A DNA stretch of 64,000 nucleotides from UBA5614 sp963667535 (GTDB lineage: Bacteria; Cloacimonadota; Cloacimonadia; Cloacimonadales; Cloacimonadaceae), in NCBI GenBank assembly GCA_963667535.2, contig CAXXDU010000002.1, positions 1,736,001-1,800,000 of the forward strand, given 5' to 3'. The notes under the pieces are model-generated. The model was not told where the DNA came from, made no database searches, and saw nothing but the letters and a program-made list of their open reading frames with translations. Numbering within the stretch: position 1 is the first letter of the stretch; each line of letters begins with the position of its first letter. Below, in pieces: positions 44,948 through 54,319 of the stretch. The translations under genes were made by a program, and so were the position numbers.

Positions 44948-45550
44948 ATGAAACGCATTATAATTTTGCTCATAGCTTTAGTAGGGATAGGCATTGTCTC
45001 AGCTCAAACAGCCAAAATTGGCTATGTTAATACAGACAGAATCCTGGCAGGTAGTAATGAAGCCGCAGAAATTGCAAGAATCTATGATTTGGACAGAACC
45101 GGCTGGATGAATCAGGTAAAGACTCTGAATGAAGATGTCAAACAAATGGAAAGGAACTATGAGATAGACAAACTGACAAAAAATGAAGCTGCCAAACGTG
45201 ATGCTCAGGCAAAGATTTCTGCCAAGAAAGCCGAAGCCGGACAGAAACTGGAAGAGTATTTTGGAGACGGCGGAAAAGCAGAACAACGTTATAAAGAACT
45301 GATAGAACCACTAACACAAAAGATAAATGATGTTATAAAAAAGATTTCTGAACAAGAAAAGTACATGTTGGTACTGGATGTTAGCATGGGCACTGTTCTT
45401 TATGCTGCACCGACTATGGATATTACTGACCAGGTTCTGGCTGAACTTAACAAAGACACCCCAAGTCCTGATCAGAATAAGCCCAAAACTACACCCGAAC
45501 AGCCTGTAGCTCCCAAAGATAATCAAACACCGGAATCAGATAAGAAGTAA
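44948..45550 (+). CDS. skp: OmpH/Skp-family periplasmic chaperone
   Basis: 200 residues: signal peptide (IIILLIALVGIGIVSAQ), then the short beta piece TAKIGYVNTDRIL, long helical tentacle-like region rich in Lys/Glu/Gln, a returning strand (YMLVLDVSMGTVLYA) and a disordered Pro/Thr/Lys tail from about 175. Skp guards unfolded outer-membrane proteins across the periplasm. TTAGGAG precedes the ATG. It heads the lipid A operon, as in many Gram-negatives where skp precedes lpxD, and lpxD begins 6 bp later. Confidence 0.88.
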   Translation: MKRIIILLIALVGIGIVSAQTAKIGYVNTDRILAGSNEAAEIARIYDLDRTGWMNQVKTLNEDVKQMERNYEIDKLTKNEAAKRDAQAKISAKKAEAGQKLEEYFGDGGKAEQRYKELIEPLTQKINDVIKKISEQEKYMLVLDVSMGTVLYAAPTMDITDQVLAELNKDTPSPDQNKPKTTPEQPVAPKDNQTPESDKK

Positions 45551-45556
45551 ACAAGT

Positions 45557-46603
45557 ATGAAGAAATTCAGGCAGAGCCTAACTCCTGAAGCAATTCATCA
45601 AATTATAGGTGGCGATTATGTTGCCAATAAAACTGTATCCTTGAGTAGTATAGCAGATGCAGGCGAAGCAGAAGTTCACTCTGTTATCTTCATTGATAAT
45701 GACAAGTTTCTTTCTCATGTTAAAAGTTCAAAGGCAGGTTTGATAATAGCAGGTAATAAGTACAAGGATGAACTGAATTACCATGAATCCAACCTGATAT
45801 TTGTTGATAACGCATATCATGCAGTCCTTATTTTGATGCATTACTGGCAAGAAACTGAAAAAGCAGATTTTGTGTCCTTTGTACATCCGACAGCAGTAAT
45901 CGGTGATAATGTAACTCTTTCTGATAACGTGAGAGTAGGACCTTATGCGGTATTAGCTGAAAATGCTTCCATCGGCGATTTTGTTCACGTTGATGCTTTT
46001 TGCTCAATCGGGGAAAATGTTTCCATCGGGAACAATTGTCACTTTTATCCGAATGTTACTATCTACAATGATACTATTATTGGAAACAACGTTGTAATTA
46101 ATTCCGGATGTGTGATCGGAGCAGATGGATTTGGATATCTGTTAATAGATGGTGTACAGCAAAAGATACCTCAGATAGGTAAAGTAATAATCCACGATAA
46201 TGTTGAAATAGGTGCAAACTCTGCCATAGACAGGGGAATGATAGGTACAACTATCATAGGAGAAGGCACTAAGATAGATAACTTAGTACAGGTTGGGCAC
46301 AATTGTATTATCGGAAAGCACTGCATCCTGTGTGCACAGGTTGGCCTGGCAGGAAGTACAGTAATCGGCGATTATGTGTACCTGGCAGGGCAAGTTGGAG
46401 TAGCAGGACATCTGACAATTGGAGACGGTGTCATGATTGGAGCTCAATCAGGAGTTGTTTCGGACATTGAAGCAGGGAAGAAATACTTTGGCTCTCCAGC
46501 CCGGGAAGCTATGTTGTCAAAGAGAATTATGGCTGTAGAAAACAATCTTCCGGACATGTATAAATTCTATCAAAAACTCAAAAAAGAAAGAGAACTGGAG
46601 TAA
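45557..46603 (+). CDS. lpxD: UDP-3-O-acylglucosamine N-acyltransferase
   Basis: Third step of lipid A synthesis: adds the N-linked hydroxyacyl chain from ACP. 348 residues. The N-terminal uridine-binding domain (about 1-105) is followed by a left-handed beta helix of hexapeptide repeats (AVIGDNVTLSDNVRVG onward) and a C-terminal helix. The catalytic His248 lies in VQVGHNC. Follows skp by 6 bp and precedes lpxC/fabZ by 2 bp, so one operon. Confidence 0.96.
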   Translation: MKKFRQSLTPEAIHQIIGGDYVANKTVSLSSIADAGEAEVHSVIFIDNDKFLSHVKSSKAGLIIAGNKYKDELNYHESNLIFVDNAYHAVLILMHYWQETEKADFVSFVHPTAVIGDNVTLSDNVRVGPYAVLAENASIGDFVHVDAFCSIGENVSIGNNCHFYPNVTIYNDTIIGNNVVINSGCVIGADGFGYLLIDGVQQKIPQIGKVIIHDNVEIGANSAIDRGMIGTTIIGEGTKIDNLVQVGHNCIIGKHCILCAQVGLAGSTVIGDYVYLAGQVGVAGHLTIGDGVMIGAQSGVVSDIEAGKKYFGSPAREAMLSKRIMAVENNLPDMYKFYQKLKKERELE

Positions 46604-46605
46604 TC

Positions 46606-47997
46606 ATGACCGATAATAAACATACAATAGGTGGAGAAGTATCATATACAGGAATAGGTTTACATTCAGGAGAGATATCCACCATTAAGTTCAAACCTGC
46701 AGGTAAGGACGAAGGAATAGTTTTTATCCGGGTTGATTTACCGGATAAGCCTGAAATACCTGCAGATATCGATCATGTTATAGACATATCCAGAGGGACG
46801 ACAATCGGCATCAAGAATGCTTCAGTCGGAACTATTGAGCACGTCTTATCTGCAATTAAAGGTTTGAATATTGATAATATCCGTATAGAGATTGATGGTC
46901 CGGAGGCTCCTGTGGCTGACGGAAGTGCTATCTGTTTTCTCAATTTATTAAAAACTGCCGGATTGGTAGAACAGGATTCTCCCCGTATCTATTTTGAGTT
47001 TGAAGAGCCGATAAGTTTTTCTGCTCTCGATGATAATGTGGATGTGGTTATTGTTCCATCCAATGAACTGAAAGTCACTTTCATGATAGATTACAAACAT
47101 CCCTATCTGGGCACCCAATACACCTGGTTACCAAATCTTAGCTGTTATGAAAAGGAATTTGCCGGAGCCAGGACATTCTGCTTTATAAATGAGATTCTGC
47201 AGCTTAAAAGTATGGGTTTGATTAAAGGCGGTTCCCTGGAAAATGCTCTGGTGATTGCAGAACCTGATATGAGTGAGGAAGAGCTCAAGCATTTGCAGGA
47301 TGTGTTTGGTTATCACAATCCTGTAACAGTATCAGACGAAGGAATATTAAACAGTCATGCTTTGCGTTATCATAATGAGTTTGTCAGACACAAAGTTCTT
47401 GATTTATTAGGGGATATCGCTCTGCTGGGGATGCCGATCAAAGGGCATATTCTGGCAGCACGCTCCGGACATAAAACAAATGTTGAACTTGTCAAAAAAC
47501 TCCGCACTATACAAAAGAAGAATGAGCTGCAAAAGCTATATCAGAAGAAGAAAACAACAGATGTAGTCTTTGATATAAATGCAATAATGCGGATTATTCC
47601 CCATCGCTATCCATTCCTTTTAGTTGATAAAATCATCGAATTTATTCCTGAAGAAAAAATAGTAGGGATAAAAAACGTTACGATAAACGAGAACTTCTTT
47701 CAGGGACATTTTCCGGGTCATCCCATTATGCCGGGTGTCCTTATAATCGAAGGAATGGCACAGACCGGCGGAATTATGTTATTGAATCAATTGGAAGATC
47801 CTTCTAAATATGTAGCTTTATTTGCTTCGATTGATAATGTAAAGTTTAGAAAACCGGTTCTTCCTGGTGATACTTTAAGATTTGAAATGACGGCATTGTC
47901 CTTAAAAAAGACTGTTTGTAAAATGCATGGTGAAACATACGTCGGCACTGAAAAAGTCTGTGAGGGCGACTTCCTGGCTAAGATTATGGAGAAATAG
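46606..47997 (+). CDS. lpxC-fabZ: Bifunctional LpxC deacetylase / FabZ dehydratase fusion
   Basis: 463 residues combining two enzymes. LpxC (about 1-305) is the zinc deacetylase that commits UDP-3-O-acyl-GlcNAc to lipid A; its zinc ligands are His79 (TIEHVL), His262 and Asp266 (RHKVLDLLGD), with catalytic His289 (SGHKTN). After a basic linker, FabZ (about 318-463) dehydrates hydroxyacyl-ACP; catalytic His368 (GHFPGHP) and Glu382 (IEGMAQTGG) are intact. This fusion is known from Bacteroidota and related FCB lineages. It ties fatty-acid and lipid A flux in one polypeptide, between lpxD and lpxA. Confidence 0.97.
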   Translation: MTDNKHTIGGEVSYTGIGLHSGEISTIKFKPAGKDEGIVFIRVDLPDKPEIPADIDHVIDISRGTTIGIKNASVGTIEHVLSAIKGLNIDNIRIEIDGPEAPVADGSAICFLNLLKTAGLVEQDSPRIYFEFEEPISFSALDDNVDVVIVPSNELKVTFMIDYKHPYLGTQYTWLPNLSCYEKEFAGARTFCFINEILQLKSMGLIKGGSLENALVIAEPDMSEEELKHLQDVFGYHNPVTVSDEGILNSHALRYHNEFVRHKVLDLLGDIALLGMPIKGHILAARSGHKTNVELVKKLRTIQKKNELQKLYQKKKTTDVVFDINAIMRIIPHRYPFLLVDKIIEFIPEEKIVGIKNVTINENFFQGHFPGHPIMPGVLIIEGMAQTGGIMLLNQLEDPSKYVALFASIDNVKFRKPVLPGDTLRFEMTALSLKKTVCKMHGETYVGTEKVCEGDFLAKIMEK

Positions 47998-47999
47998 AT

Positions 48000-48773
48000 A
48001 TGACTACAGTACATCCAACTGCAATCATAGACCCCTTGGCAAAGATAGGTTCTGATTGTTATATAGGACCATATTGTATTATCGGTCCTGATGTAATTTT
48101 GGGAGATAGGAATCACTTGTTTTCTAATGTTGTTATCGGCAAAAACACTACAATTGGAACCGACAATAAAATCTACGCATATGCAGTTTTGGGAACTGAT
48201 CCTCAGGACTTAAAATTTAGTGGAGAAGAGACAAAACTTATTATCGGAAGCAACAATACAATCAGGGAATTTGTTACAATTAACCGCTCAAACCAGTTGG
48301 AAGAGTCAACAGTAGTCGGAGATTATAATCTCTTGATGGAGTACGTGCACATTGCTCATAATTGCCAGATTGGTAATCATATTGTCATCGCTAACGCAGT
48401 TAACATGGCCGGACACGTTCATATTCAAGATTGGGTTTCAATAGGCGGAATCGTCGGCATTCACCAGTTTGTTCATATTGGGACTCACTCTTTTATCGGC
48501 GGGATGTCAGCTATAAAGAAAGATATTGCTCCATATACACGCGGACAAGGCAATCCATACGAGACTGTTGGTCTCAATAGTGTCGGTTTGATGAGAAAAG
48601 GGTTTTCTTCTGAAACTGTAGCCGGTATTAAGAAGATTTATAAGATGTTTTATGAAAATAATCTAAACACTACACAGGCTTTACAGGCAGTTGAGTTACT
48701 TGATGAGCTAAGTACTGAACAGAAGATATTCGTAGACTTTATTAAAAACTGTGATAGAGGATTATCAACCTAA
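48000..48773 (+). CDS. lpxA: Acyl-ACP--UDP-N-acetylglucosamine O-acyltransferase
   Basis: First step of lipid A synthesis. 257 residues: a hexapeptide beta helix followed by a C-terminal helical domain (from about 190). The catalytic histidine motif is His117/His120 in EYVHIAHNC, followed by MAGHVHI. It starts 2 bp after the fusion gene's stop. No terminator is obvious before the convergent kinase gene. Confidence 0.97.
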   Translation: MTTVHPTAIIDPLAKIGSDCYIGPYCIIGPDVILGDRNHLFSNVVIGKNTTIGTDNKIYAYAVLGTDPQDLKFSGEETKLIIGSNNTIREFVTINRSNQLEESTVVGDYNLLMEYVHIAHNCQIGNHIVIANAVNMAGHVHIQDWVSIGGIVGIHQFVHIGTHSFIGGMSAIKKDIAPYTRGQGNPYETVGLNSVGLMRKGFSSETVAGIKKIYKMFYENNLNTTQALQAVELLDELSTEQKIFVDFIKNCDRGLST

Positions 48774-48832
48774 ATCAAAGACAGATATCATTATAAATTA
48801 AGCGAGCGTGCCGGAAGTAAACTCTGGCAGTA

Positions 48833-51800
48833 TTATTCTCCTGATTTAAGGACCTTAATAACATCCTCAAAATGGACAGGTTTACTTATATAATCATCCA
48901 TCCCTGCTTCAATGCATTTATCTTTATCACCCTGCATAGCATGTGCTGTCATGGCATATATTCTTGGTTGAGTCTTTATGGTCTTTGAATGACGTACATT
49001 CTTAGTAGCTTCAAAACCGTCCATTTCAGGCATTACAACATCCATAAAAACGATATCGTATGAGTTCTTTTTAATCAGATTCAGTCCTTCTAATCCATTA
49101 CCAGCAACATCTGCCCGGTAACCAAGTTTGCTTAGAACATTAATCATCAGTTTTTGATTTATAATATTATCATCTACAACAAGTATGTTATGAGGATATG
49201 ATTTGGCAAATTTACTATTCAATGTTACAGTGTTTCTTGATTCATCTGTTTCTTGCTTTTTGTTTAATGCCTGATTAAATGTAATACCCATAAGTCGATA
49301 TTTTATTGGTTTGGTCATAAAATAATTTATAGGATTGTAATATTCTTCATTTGATAAAGTCTTTACTCCAATAGCGCGCAGGAAAACAAACGGTGTATCT
49401 TTGTAGGGTGGATGATTCCTCAGACCTACGATAAATTGGTTGATGTCCTCCACGACATCATTGATATCTACAATACCAGTAGTAAACAGGGGATACTTCG
49501 CCATATCCCTGATAAAATTCTCATAATCATCTATGATATATGTATTCAGAGCAATAGAATTTAAGTATTCACAAACCAGCTTGCGCATCAATGGATTCGA
49601 GATAAAAACAAAGACAAGGTTCTCAGCCGGGATATTCATTTCTAATTCATTGGGTAAAACTAAAGGTTCATCTTTAATGAACTGTGTTTTAATCGTAAAA
49701 TGAAACGATGTACCAACGCCTTGCTCGCTTTCAACTCCAATTTCTCCATGCATCATTTCCACTAACTTCTTGGAGATTGCTAAGCCTAAACCAGTTCCTC
49801 CATATATTCTGGAAGTAGAAGAATCAGCTTGAGAGAAGGGTTTAAACATGTTATCCAAATTCGCTTTTGAAATGCCGATGCCAGTATCTTGGATAGTAAA
49901 CCGGATGAAAATATCTTCAGAATCAGTTGTTACTAAATCGATAGTCAGATATATGTATCCGACATGAGTAAATTTTATTGCATTACCAATCAGATTAACC
50001 AGAATCTGCCTAAGACGTAAGCTATCTCCTTTAACCTGGTACTTTATGTCCGGAGAAATGCTATACAAAAGTTCAAGGCGCTTTTCAGCTGATTTTACTG
50101 CCATGAGGTCAAGAACATCCTCGATACAAGTTCTGATATTAAAGTGTTGTGTATCAAGCTCAAATTTACCGCTTTCAATCTTGGAGAAATCCAGAATATC
50201 ATTTATAATGTCCAACAAAGCTTCCCCGCTCAATCGAATAATATTAACGTAATCTGATTGCTCAGAATCAAGATTGGTCTGCTTTAACAGATTAGACATA
50301 CCCAAAACACCATTCATAGGAGTACGTATTTCATGGCTCATAGTAGCAAGGAAACTTGATTTTGCCATATTTGCCTGGTCAGCAAATTCTTTGGCTATAT
50401 GTAATGCATTAACTGTTAAATTTCTTGATAATACACCACCAATTGCAGCACTCAAGGGCATTAATGTTACTTCATCGCCTTTGGTCCATTCTCTGGGAGC
50501 AATGCAATCGATAAAAGCCAACACCCCCCAATAAGTGGAATCAACGAATATTGGTGCCAATAACGATGACTTTATTCCCATTAATTCAAGGATTTGTTTC
50601 TCTTCTGGTGTACCTGAATTTGCAGAAGCTATGACATTTCTACCGTTTTTAAGCGTTGTAAACCACTCGCGCGATACACTGTTATCGGGTAAATGAAGCA
50701 GGTTTTCCAGTTCTTTTTCCATTAACTGGTTCTTTGTCCACTTCCAAATCAATTCGAAATGATTGGTATTTTCTAATGCCAGGTTATCGAATTTAAACAA
50801 TATCACATGATCAGTATTGAGTGCTCTACCCATGACGGGAAGAGCTTCTTGAATTGCTTTATCAAAGTTTGTTTCTGTCAGAAGAATGTTACTGGCAAAA
50901 GAAATCCCGTACAGTACCCTGCTTTGATGAGTCAGCCTTGTGTTCAAAGATATTCTTTCCGTTATATCTATCATAACAGTCAATATACAACATTCACCAG
51001 ATAACTCGACTTTCTCAGCGATGAAGGCAACATGAAGGTTTTTACCGTCTTTGGCTTTGATTTTAACTTCTTTATTTTCCAGATGTCCTTTTTCAACCAC
51101 TTGTTTTATGTAGTTTTCTCTTTCAGCCAAATTACTGAATATCTCTATCTCGAAAGTAGATTTTCCAATTATTTCTTCTTTAGTATAGCCCAGGGTAGTT
51201 AAGAAACTCTTGTTAACATCCAGATATCTGTCGTCTATTAAAGAACTTATGCATATCATAGCGGGAGTAACATCGAAGACCTTCATAAATTTTGCTTCTG
51301 TCTGCTGACGGCTATCCTCATCAGCCTGGCGTTCAGTGATATCGTGTGAAACTGCAAAGTAGATTTCTTTATGATGCCAAAGTGACTTTCTAATCCGTGT
51401 TTCCATGAGCAGAAGCGATGAGTCTTTCCTTAAAAAAGATGATTTCACATAAGAATTATTATCCAAAGTGCTTAGAAGCTCAAATCTGATTTTGTTTTTA
51501 TCAGTATTACTAAAGTAATCTAACAATGAATTACCCAGAATATCCGGAACTGTGTACCCGAGAAAGTCTTTAATTGTGTCGTTTGTCTGCAGTATATTAA
51601 AATCTGTATCAAGAAGCCAGATTATCTCATCAAGATGGTTAAACAGTCTTAGGTAATTCTTTTGATTTTCTCTGATGAATTTTTCTTTCATTGAGATATC
51701 TATTATGTCATTATTAAGGCGCGATGTTTTTTTAACAAAGTCTATAGATATAATGCTAGAAATTATTGCATAGAATAAATATGTAATAGATTTGATATAA

Positions 51801-52039
51801 TCAAGAGGGAGGATATGACCATGTCTAATTGAACCTCCAACCAGTTCAAATATAAAAAACCCCAGACTTATATATGTCCCAAATGGGTAAGTAAAAATGC
51901 ATATACAGATTATGTAAGCTATAATAACATATGAGAGAATCACATCGATGCGTTCATTATTCAGAAGTACTGAAACGATAATTAAAGCAAGTCCAAATAA
52001 AGTAATCAAGAGGTACTTGATAATAGTATTCTTTTTCAT
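48833..52039 (-). CDS. Membrane hybrid sensor histidine kinase (PAS-PAS-GAF-HisKA-HATPase-REC-REC)
   Basis: 1068 residues. About four N-terminal membrane helices (8-26, 33-50, 52-70, 82-101) are followed by PAS units at about 125-238 and 248-362 and a GAF-like domain at about 370-540. HisKA has His569 in MSHEIRTPMNG; HATPase has NLIGNAIKF, DTGIGIS and GGTGLGLAIS. A degenerate receiver (about 805-925) lacks a clear acceptor aspartate. A complete receiver ends the protein with Asp1000 (IVFMDVVMPEMDG). The integral membrane N-terminus has little periplasmic sequence, so it may sense the membrane itself. AGGA precedes the ATG. No partner gene nearby. Confidence 0.94.
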   Translation of the reverse strand: MKKNTIIKYLLITLFGLALIIVSVLLNNERIDVILSYVIIAYIICICIFTYPFGTYISLGFFIFELVGGSIRHGHILPLDYIKSITYLFYAIISSIISIDFVKKTSRLNNDIIDISMKEKFIRENQKNYLRLFNHLDEIIWLLDTDFNILQTNDTIKDFLGYTVPDILGNSLLDYFSNTDKNKIRFELLSTLDNNSYVKSSFLRKDSSLLLMETRIRKSLWHHKEIYFAVSHDITERQADEDSRQQTEAKFMKVFDVTPAMICISSLIDDRYLDVNKSFLTTLGYTKEEIIGKSTFEIEIFSNLAERENYIKQVVEKGHLENKEVKIKAKDGKNLHVAFIAEKVELSGECCILTVMIDITERISLNTRLTHQSRVLYGISFASNILLTETNFDKAIQEALPVMGRALNTDHVILFKFDNLALENTNHFELIWKWTKNQLMEKELENLLHLPDNSVSREWFTTLKNGRNVIASANSGTPEEKQILELMGIKSSLLAPIFVDSTYWGVLAFIDCIAPREWTKGDEVTLMPLSAAIGGVLSRNLTVNALHIAKEFADQANMAKSSFLATMSHEIRTPMNGVLGMSNLLKQTNLDSEQSDYVNIIRLSGEALLDIINDILDFSKIESGKFELDTQHFNIRTCIEDVLDLMAVKSAEKRLELLYSISPDIKYQVKGDSLRLRQILVNLIGNAIKFTHVGYIYLTIDLVTTDSEDIFIRFTIQDTGIGISKANLDNMFKPFSQADSSTSRIYGGTGLGLAISKKLVEMMHGEIGVESEQGVGTSFHFTIKTQFIKDEPLVLPNELEMNIPAENLVFVFISNPLMRKLVCEYLNSIALNTYIIDDYENFIRDMAKYPLFTTGIVDINDVVEDINQFIVGLRNHPPYKDTPFVFLRAIGVKTLSNEEYYNPINYFMTKPIKYRLMGITFNQALNKKQETDESRNTVTLNSKFAKSYPHNILVVDDNIINQKLMINVLSKLGYRADVAGNGLEGLNLIKKNSYDIVFMDVVMPEMDGFEATKNVRHSKTIKTQPRIYAMTAHAMQGDKDKCIEAGMDDYISKPVHFEDVIKVLKSGE

Positions 52040-52107
52040 TATCCTACTCGGTTCTTTACATTATTATAGTTTATGTACTTTTGGAAGGACAGAAAGTTTC
52101 AATTCTA

Positions 52108-52839
52108 TCACTTCATTCCAATATCAACATTATTGTAAGCATTAACAATGTCGCTGTGAATCTGATTAACCATCAGTTGTTTATCTTGATAAATCTCATC
52201 CGATGGTTTGATAGGTTTTAGAATTTGCAAGACTATTTCAGACCGGTTTATTCGTTTATTTATTTCAAAAATATTGCGGGTTCCGATTAAAGCTATTGGT
52301 TGGATAACTGCGTTTGCATTGATAGCCAATCTCAGGCTTCCTAATTTAAAATCACCAATCTGACCAGTCTGACTACGTGTTCCTTCCGGAAAAATAACAA
52401 TTGCATGTCCATTTCTAATGGTTTCCGCTGCCTTGTTAATGGAATTAATGGCATTCCTTGAGTTACTTCTGTCTAGAAAAACGGAATGAATAGCAGTTAT
52501 CCAGGTGCTCAGGACAGGGATTTTCTTCAGTTCCTGCTTGGCAACAAAGCCAACAGGTATAGTTAACCAACCCATTAGAACAGGGATATCGAATAAGCTC
52601 TGATGATTGCAGATAAAACAGACATTGTTTTTATTAGTTAGAGCGTCTAAGCCTTTAACAATTACTGATGAGCCTGTAGTAATGATGATGGACTTTGCCC
52701 AAAACCGGGTAAAATAGTAAGCAAATTTGTCAGCTCGAATGACACCAAACAGCATCTTGACGATGTAATAAATGCATAAGATTGGAATAGTACACATCAT
52801 TCCAAGAACAAAGCCGATTGACCAAAGACATGTTTTCAT
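52108..52839 (-). CDS. plsC: 1-acyl-sn-glycerol-3-phosphate acyltransferase
   Basis: Makes phosphatidic acid from lysophosphatidic acid at the inner membrane. 243 residues with an N-terminal membrane anchor (about 6-34), the HX4D motif His79-Asp84 (CNHQSLFD), and FPEGTRS (150-156). Normal family length. It lies 12 bp downstream of the deacetylase-like gene on the same strand, so a shared transcript is likely. Confidence 0.93.
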   Translation of the reverse strand: MKTCLWSIGFVLGMMCTIPILCIYYIVKMLFGVIRADKFAYYFTRFWAKSIIITTGSSVIVKGLDALTNKNNVCFICNHQSLFDIPVLMGWLTIPVGFVAKQELKKIPVLSTWITAIHSVFLDRSNSRNAINSINKAAETIRNGHAIVIFPEGTRSQTGQIGDFKLGSLRLAINANAVIQPIALIGTRNIFEINKRINRSEIVLQILKPIKPSDEIYQDKQLMVNQIHSDIVNAYNNVDIGMK

Positions 52840-52851
52840 ATTTTTATTACT

Positions 52852-54297
52852 TCAATAACTAATATTTACCCATTCATCATAAATATGATTCAGGGATGTT
52901 GTCCAGCCATTTCTATTCTTTGCTTTCTTAATCATAGCCCAGTATAGACTTCCCCAAAAGGGGAAATCGATATTATCAAATGTTGTATTGTGCCATAACA
53001 AAGAGATATGTGATTGGTATTTTGCAGCTCTGACCAGAATTCTGGACAAGCGTCTTTTGGCACTGTAACTGTTTAAATTCATTGCTTTATGTGACAGTAA
53101 TGATGTATCCATAACAATCAAAGGAATCTCCAGTACCCTGAAGGGTCTGTTTTCCTTTAAATTAAACGGATAAAAAGGAAAAGAAATCCCGGCACGATAA
53201 CCTATGTGCTCCCAATATCCCAGAGTACTGTCATAATTGATGCCTGCCTGTTCAAGAATTGAGAAACTTGTTTGATAATCAAAATGTAAATAATGCGTTC
53301 TAAAACCACTGGGGCTAAAGCCAAGCTTTTTTAGAACTGCTATTTCCTGATTCAGGATATCCAGATTAAAAGCAGATTCAGGGCTTCCATGTAAACCAAT
53401 ATCCTTCTGACTTAATAAATCAAGAATGTGTTCCCTGTAGATAACATTGGATATATAATTCTGCCTCTCATCTTCAAAGTTATCTTTGGCAAATAGAAAC
53501 CAGGTTGATTGAACACCCAGAGCTTCTTCCTTTTTTATTATACGATGGACCTTTTTCCAAGGATTATTTCCCAGTGCTTTGTCAATTGTATGCCCCAGCA
53601 TTTTAAACAAAGCAGCCACAGGTCTTTTATAGATAGTTGAAAGATTGTATTGATAAGTACTCAATATCTGTTTAGGTGTCCAATAATGCCAATAATCAAC
53701 ATCATGAGAGAGGCTTAAAGCAAATGAATTTGTATCATTCCAATGGATATCCCTGATAAACTCTGGTAGAATCAAGTTTATTATTCTATACAGAATCTGA
53801 CAATAGACATCGACAACCGGGATTTCTGTAAAATCCCACCTGTATTGTAAAGATTGCTTATAATCAACTCTTCCCCTGGGTATTCCTTTGATATTCATGA
53901 TGTATTCATGCCAGCATGTTAAAAAATAGAAGCCGCTGGCTATAATGTCTTTTCGGATAACGCAGAAATCTTCGAAAAAGGAAAACACACTACCATTCTG
54001 AGAAAAGAGGAATGGAATATATTCCTTATTGTACTTACAGAAATTTACTTTTTCCAGAGGATATAACTCAAGCTCATCAAAGAAACTTGCTGTTTCTGGA
54101 TTAAAGAATATTCTGATAGGGTATGTCTGATCATTATATTCTCCATAATAAAGATGTATTCCCTCACTATGAAAACTATAATAGAACTTCGGATTGAGTC
54201 TTAGGATATAACAATACGTCCTTAGAACAAATTCTGCTTTTGGCAGATATCTGCTTGGTACGTTTATCAATATGTTTATATTGGGGTATTTTTCCAT
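52852..54297 (-). CDS. Polysaccharide deacetylase-like protein
   Basis: 481 residues. The C-terminal two thirds resemble carbohydrate esterase 4/NodB enzymes: LSLSHDVDYW (metal-site Asp pair near residue 200), DIGLHGSPES with the His, SGFRTHYLHFDYQTSFSILEQAGINYDSTLG and a final SLLWHNTTFD. The N-terminal 180 residues match the extra domain (DUF7033-like) that accompanies such enzymes in FCB genomes. No signal peptide, so a cytoplasmic or membrane-side role in polysaccharide modification is inferred. It sits between lon and plsC on the same strand. Confidence 0.78.
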   Translation of the reverse strand: MEKYPNINILINVPSRYLPKAEFVLRTYCYILRLNPKFYYSFHSEGIHLYYGEYNDQTYPIRIFFNPETASFFDELELYPLEKVNFCKYNKEYIPFLFSQNGSVFSFFEDFCVIRKDIIASGFYFLTCWHEYIMNIKGIPRGRVDYKQSLQYRWDFTEIPVVDVYCQILYRIINLILPEFIRDIHWNDTNSFALSLSHDVDYWHYWTPKQILSTYQYNLSTIYKRPVAALFKMLGHTIDKALGNNPWKKVHRIIKKEEALGVQSTWFLFAKDNFEDERQNYISNVIYREHILDLLSQKDIGLHGSPESAFNLDILNQEIAVLKKLGFSPSGFRTHYLHFDYQTSFSILEQAGINYDSTLGYWEHIGYRAGISFPFYPFNLKENRPFRVLEIPLIVMDTSLLSHKAMNLNSYSAKRRLSRILVRAAKYQSHISLLWHNTTFDNIDFPFWGSLYWAMIKKAKNRNGWTTSLNHIYDEWVNISY

Positions 54298-54319
54298 CAG
54301 AATACCAGTCTGTTATGCT

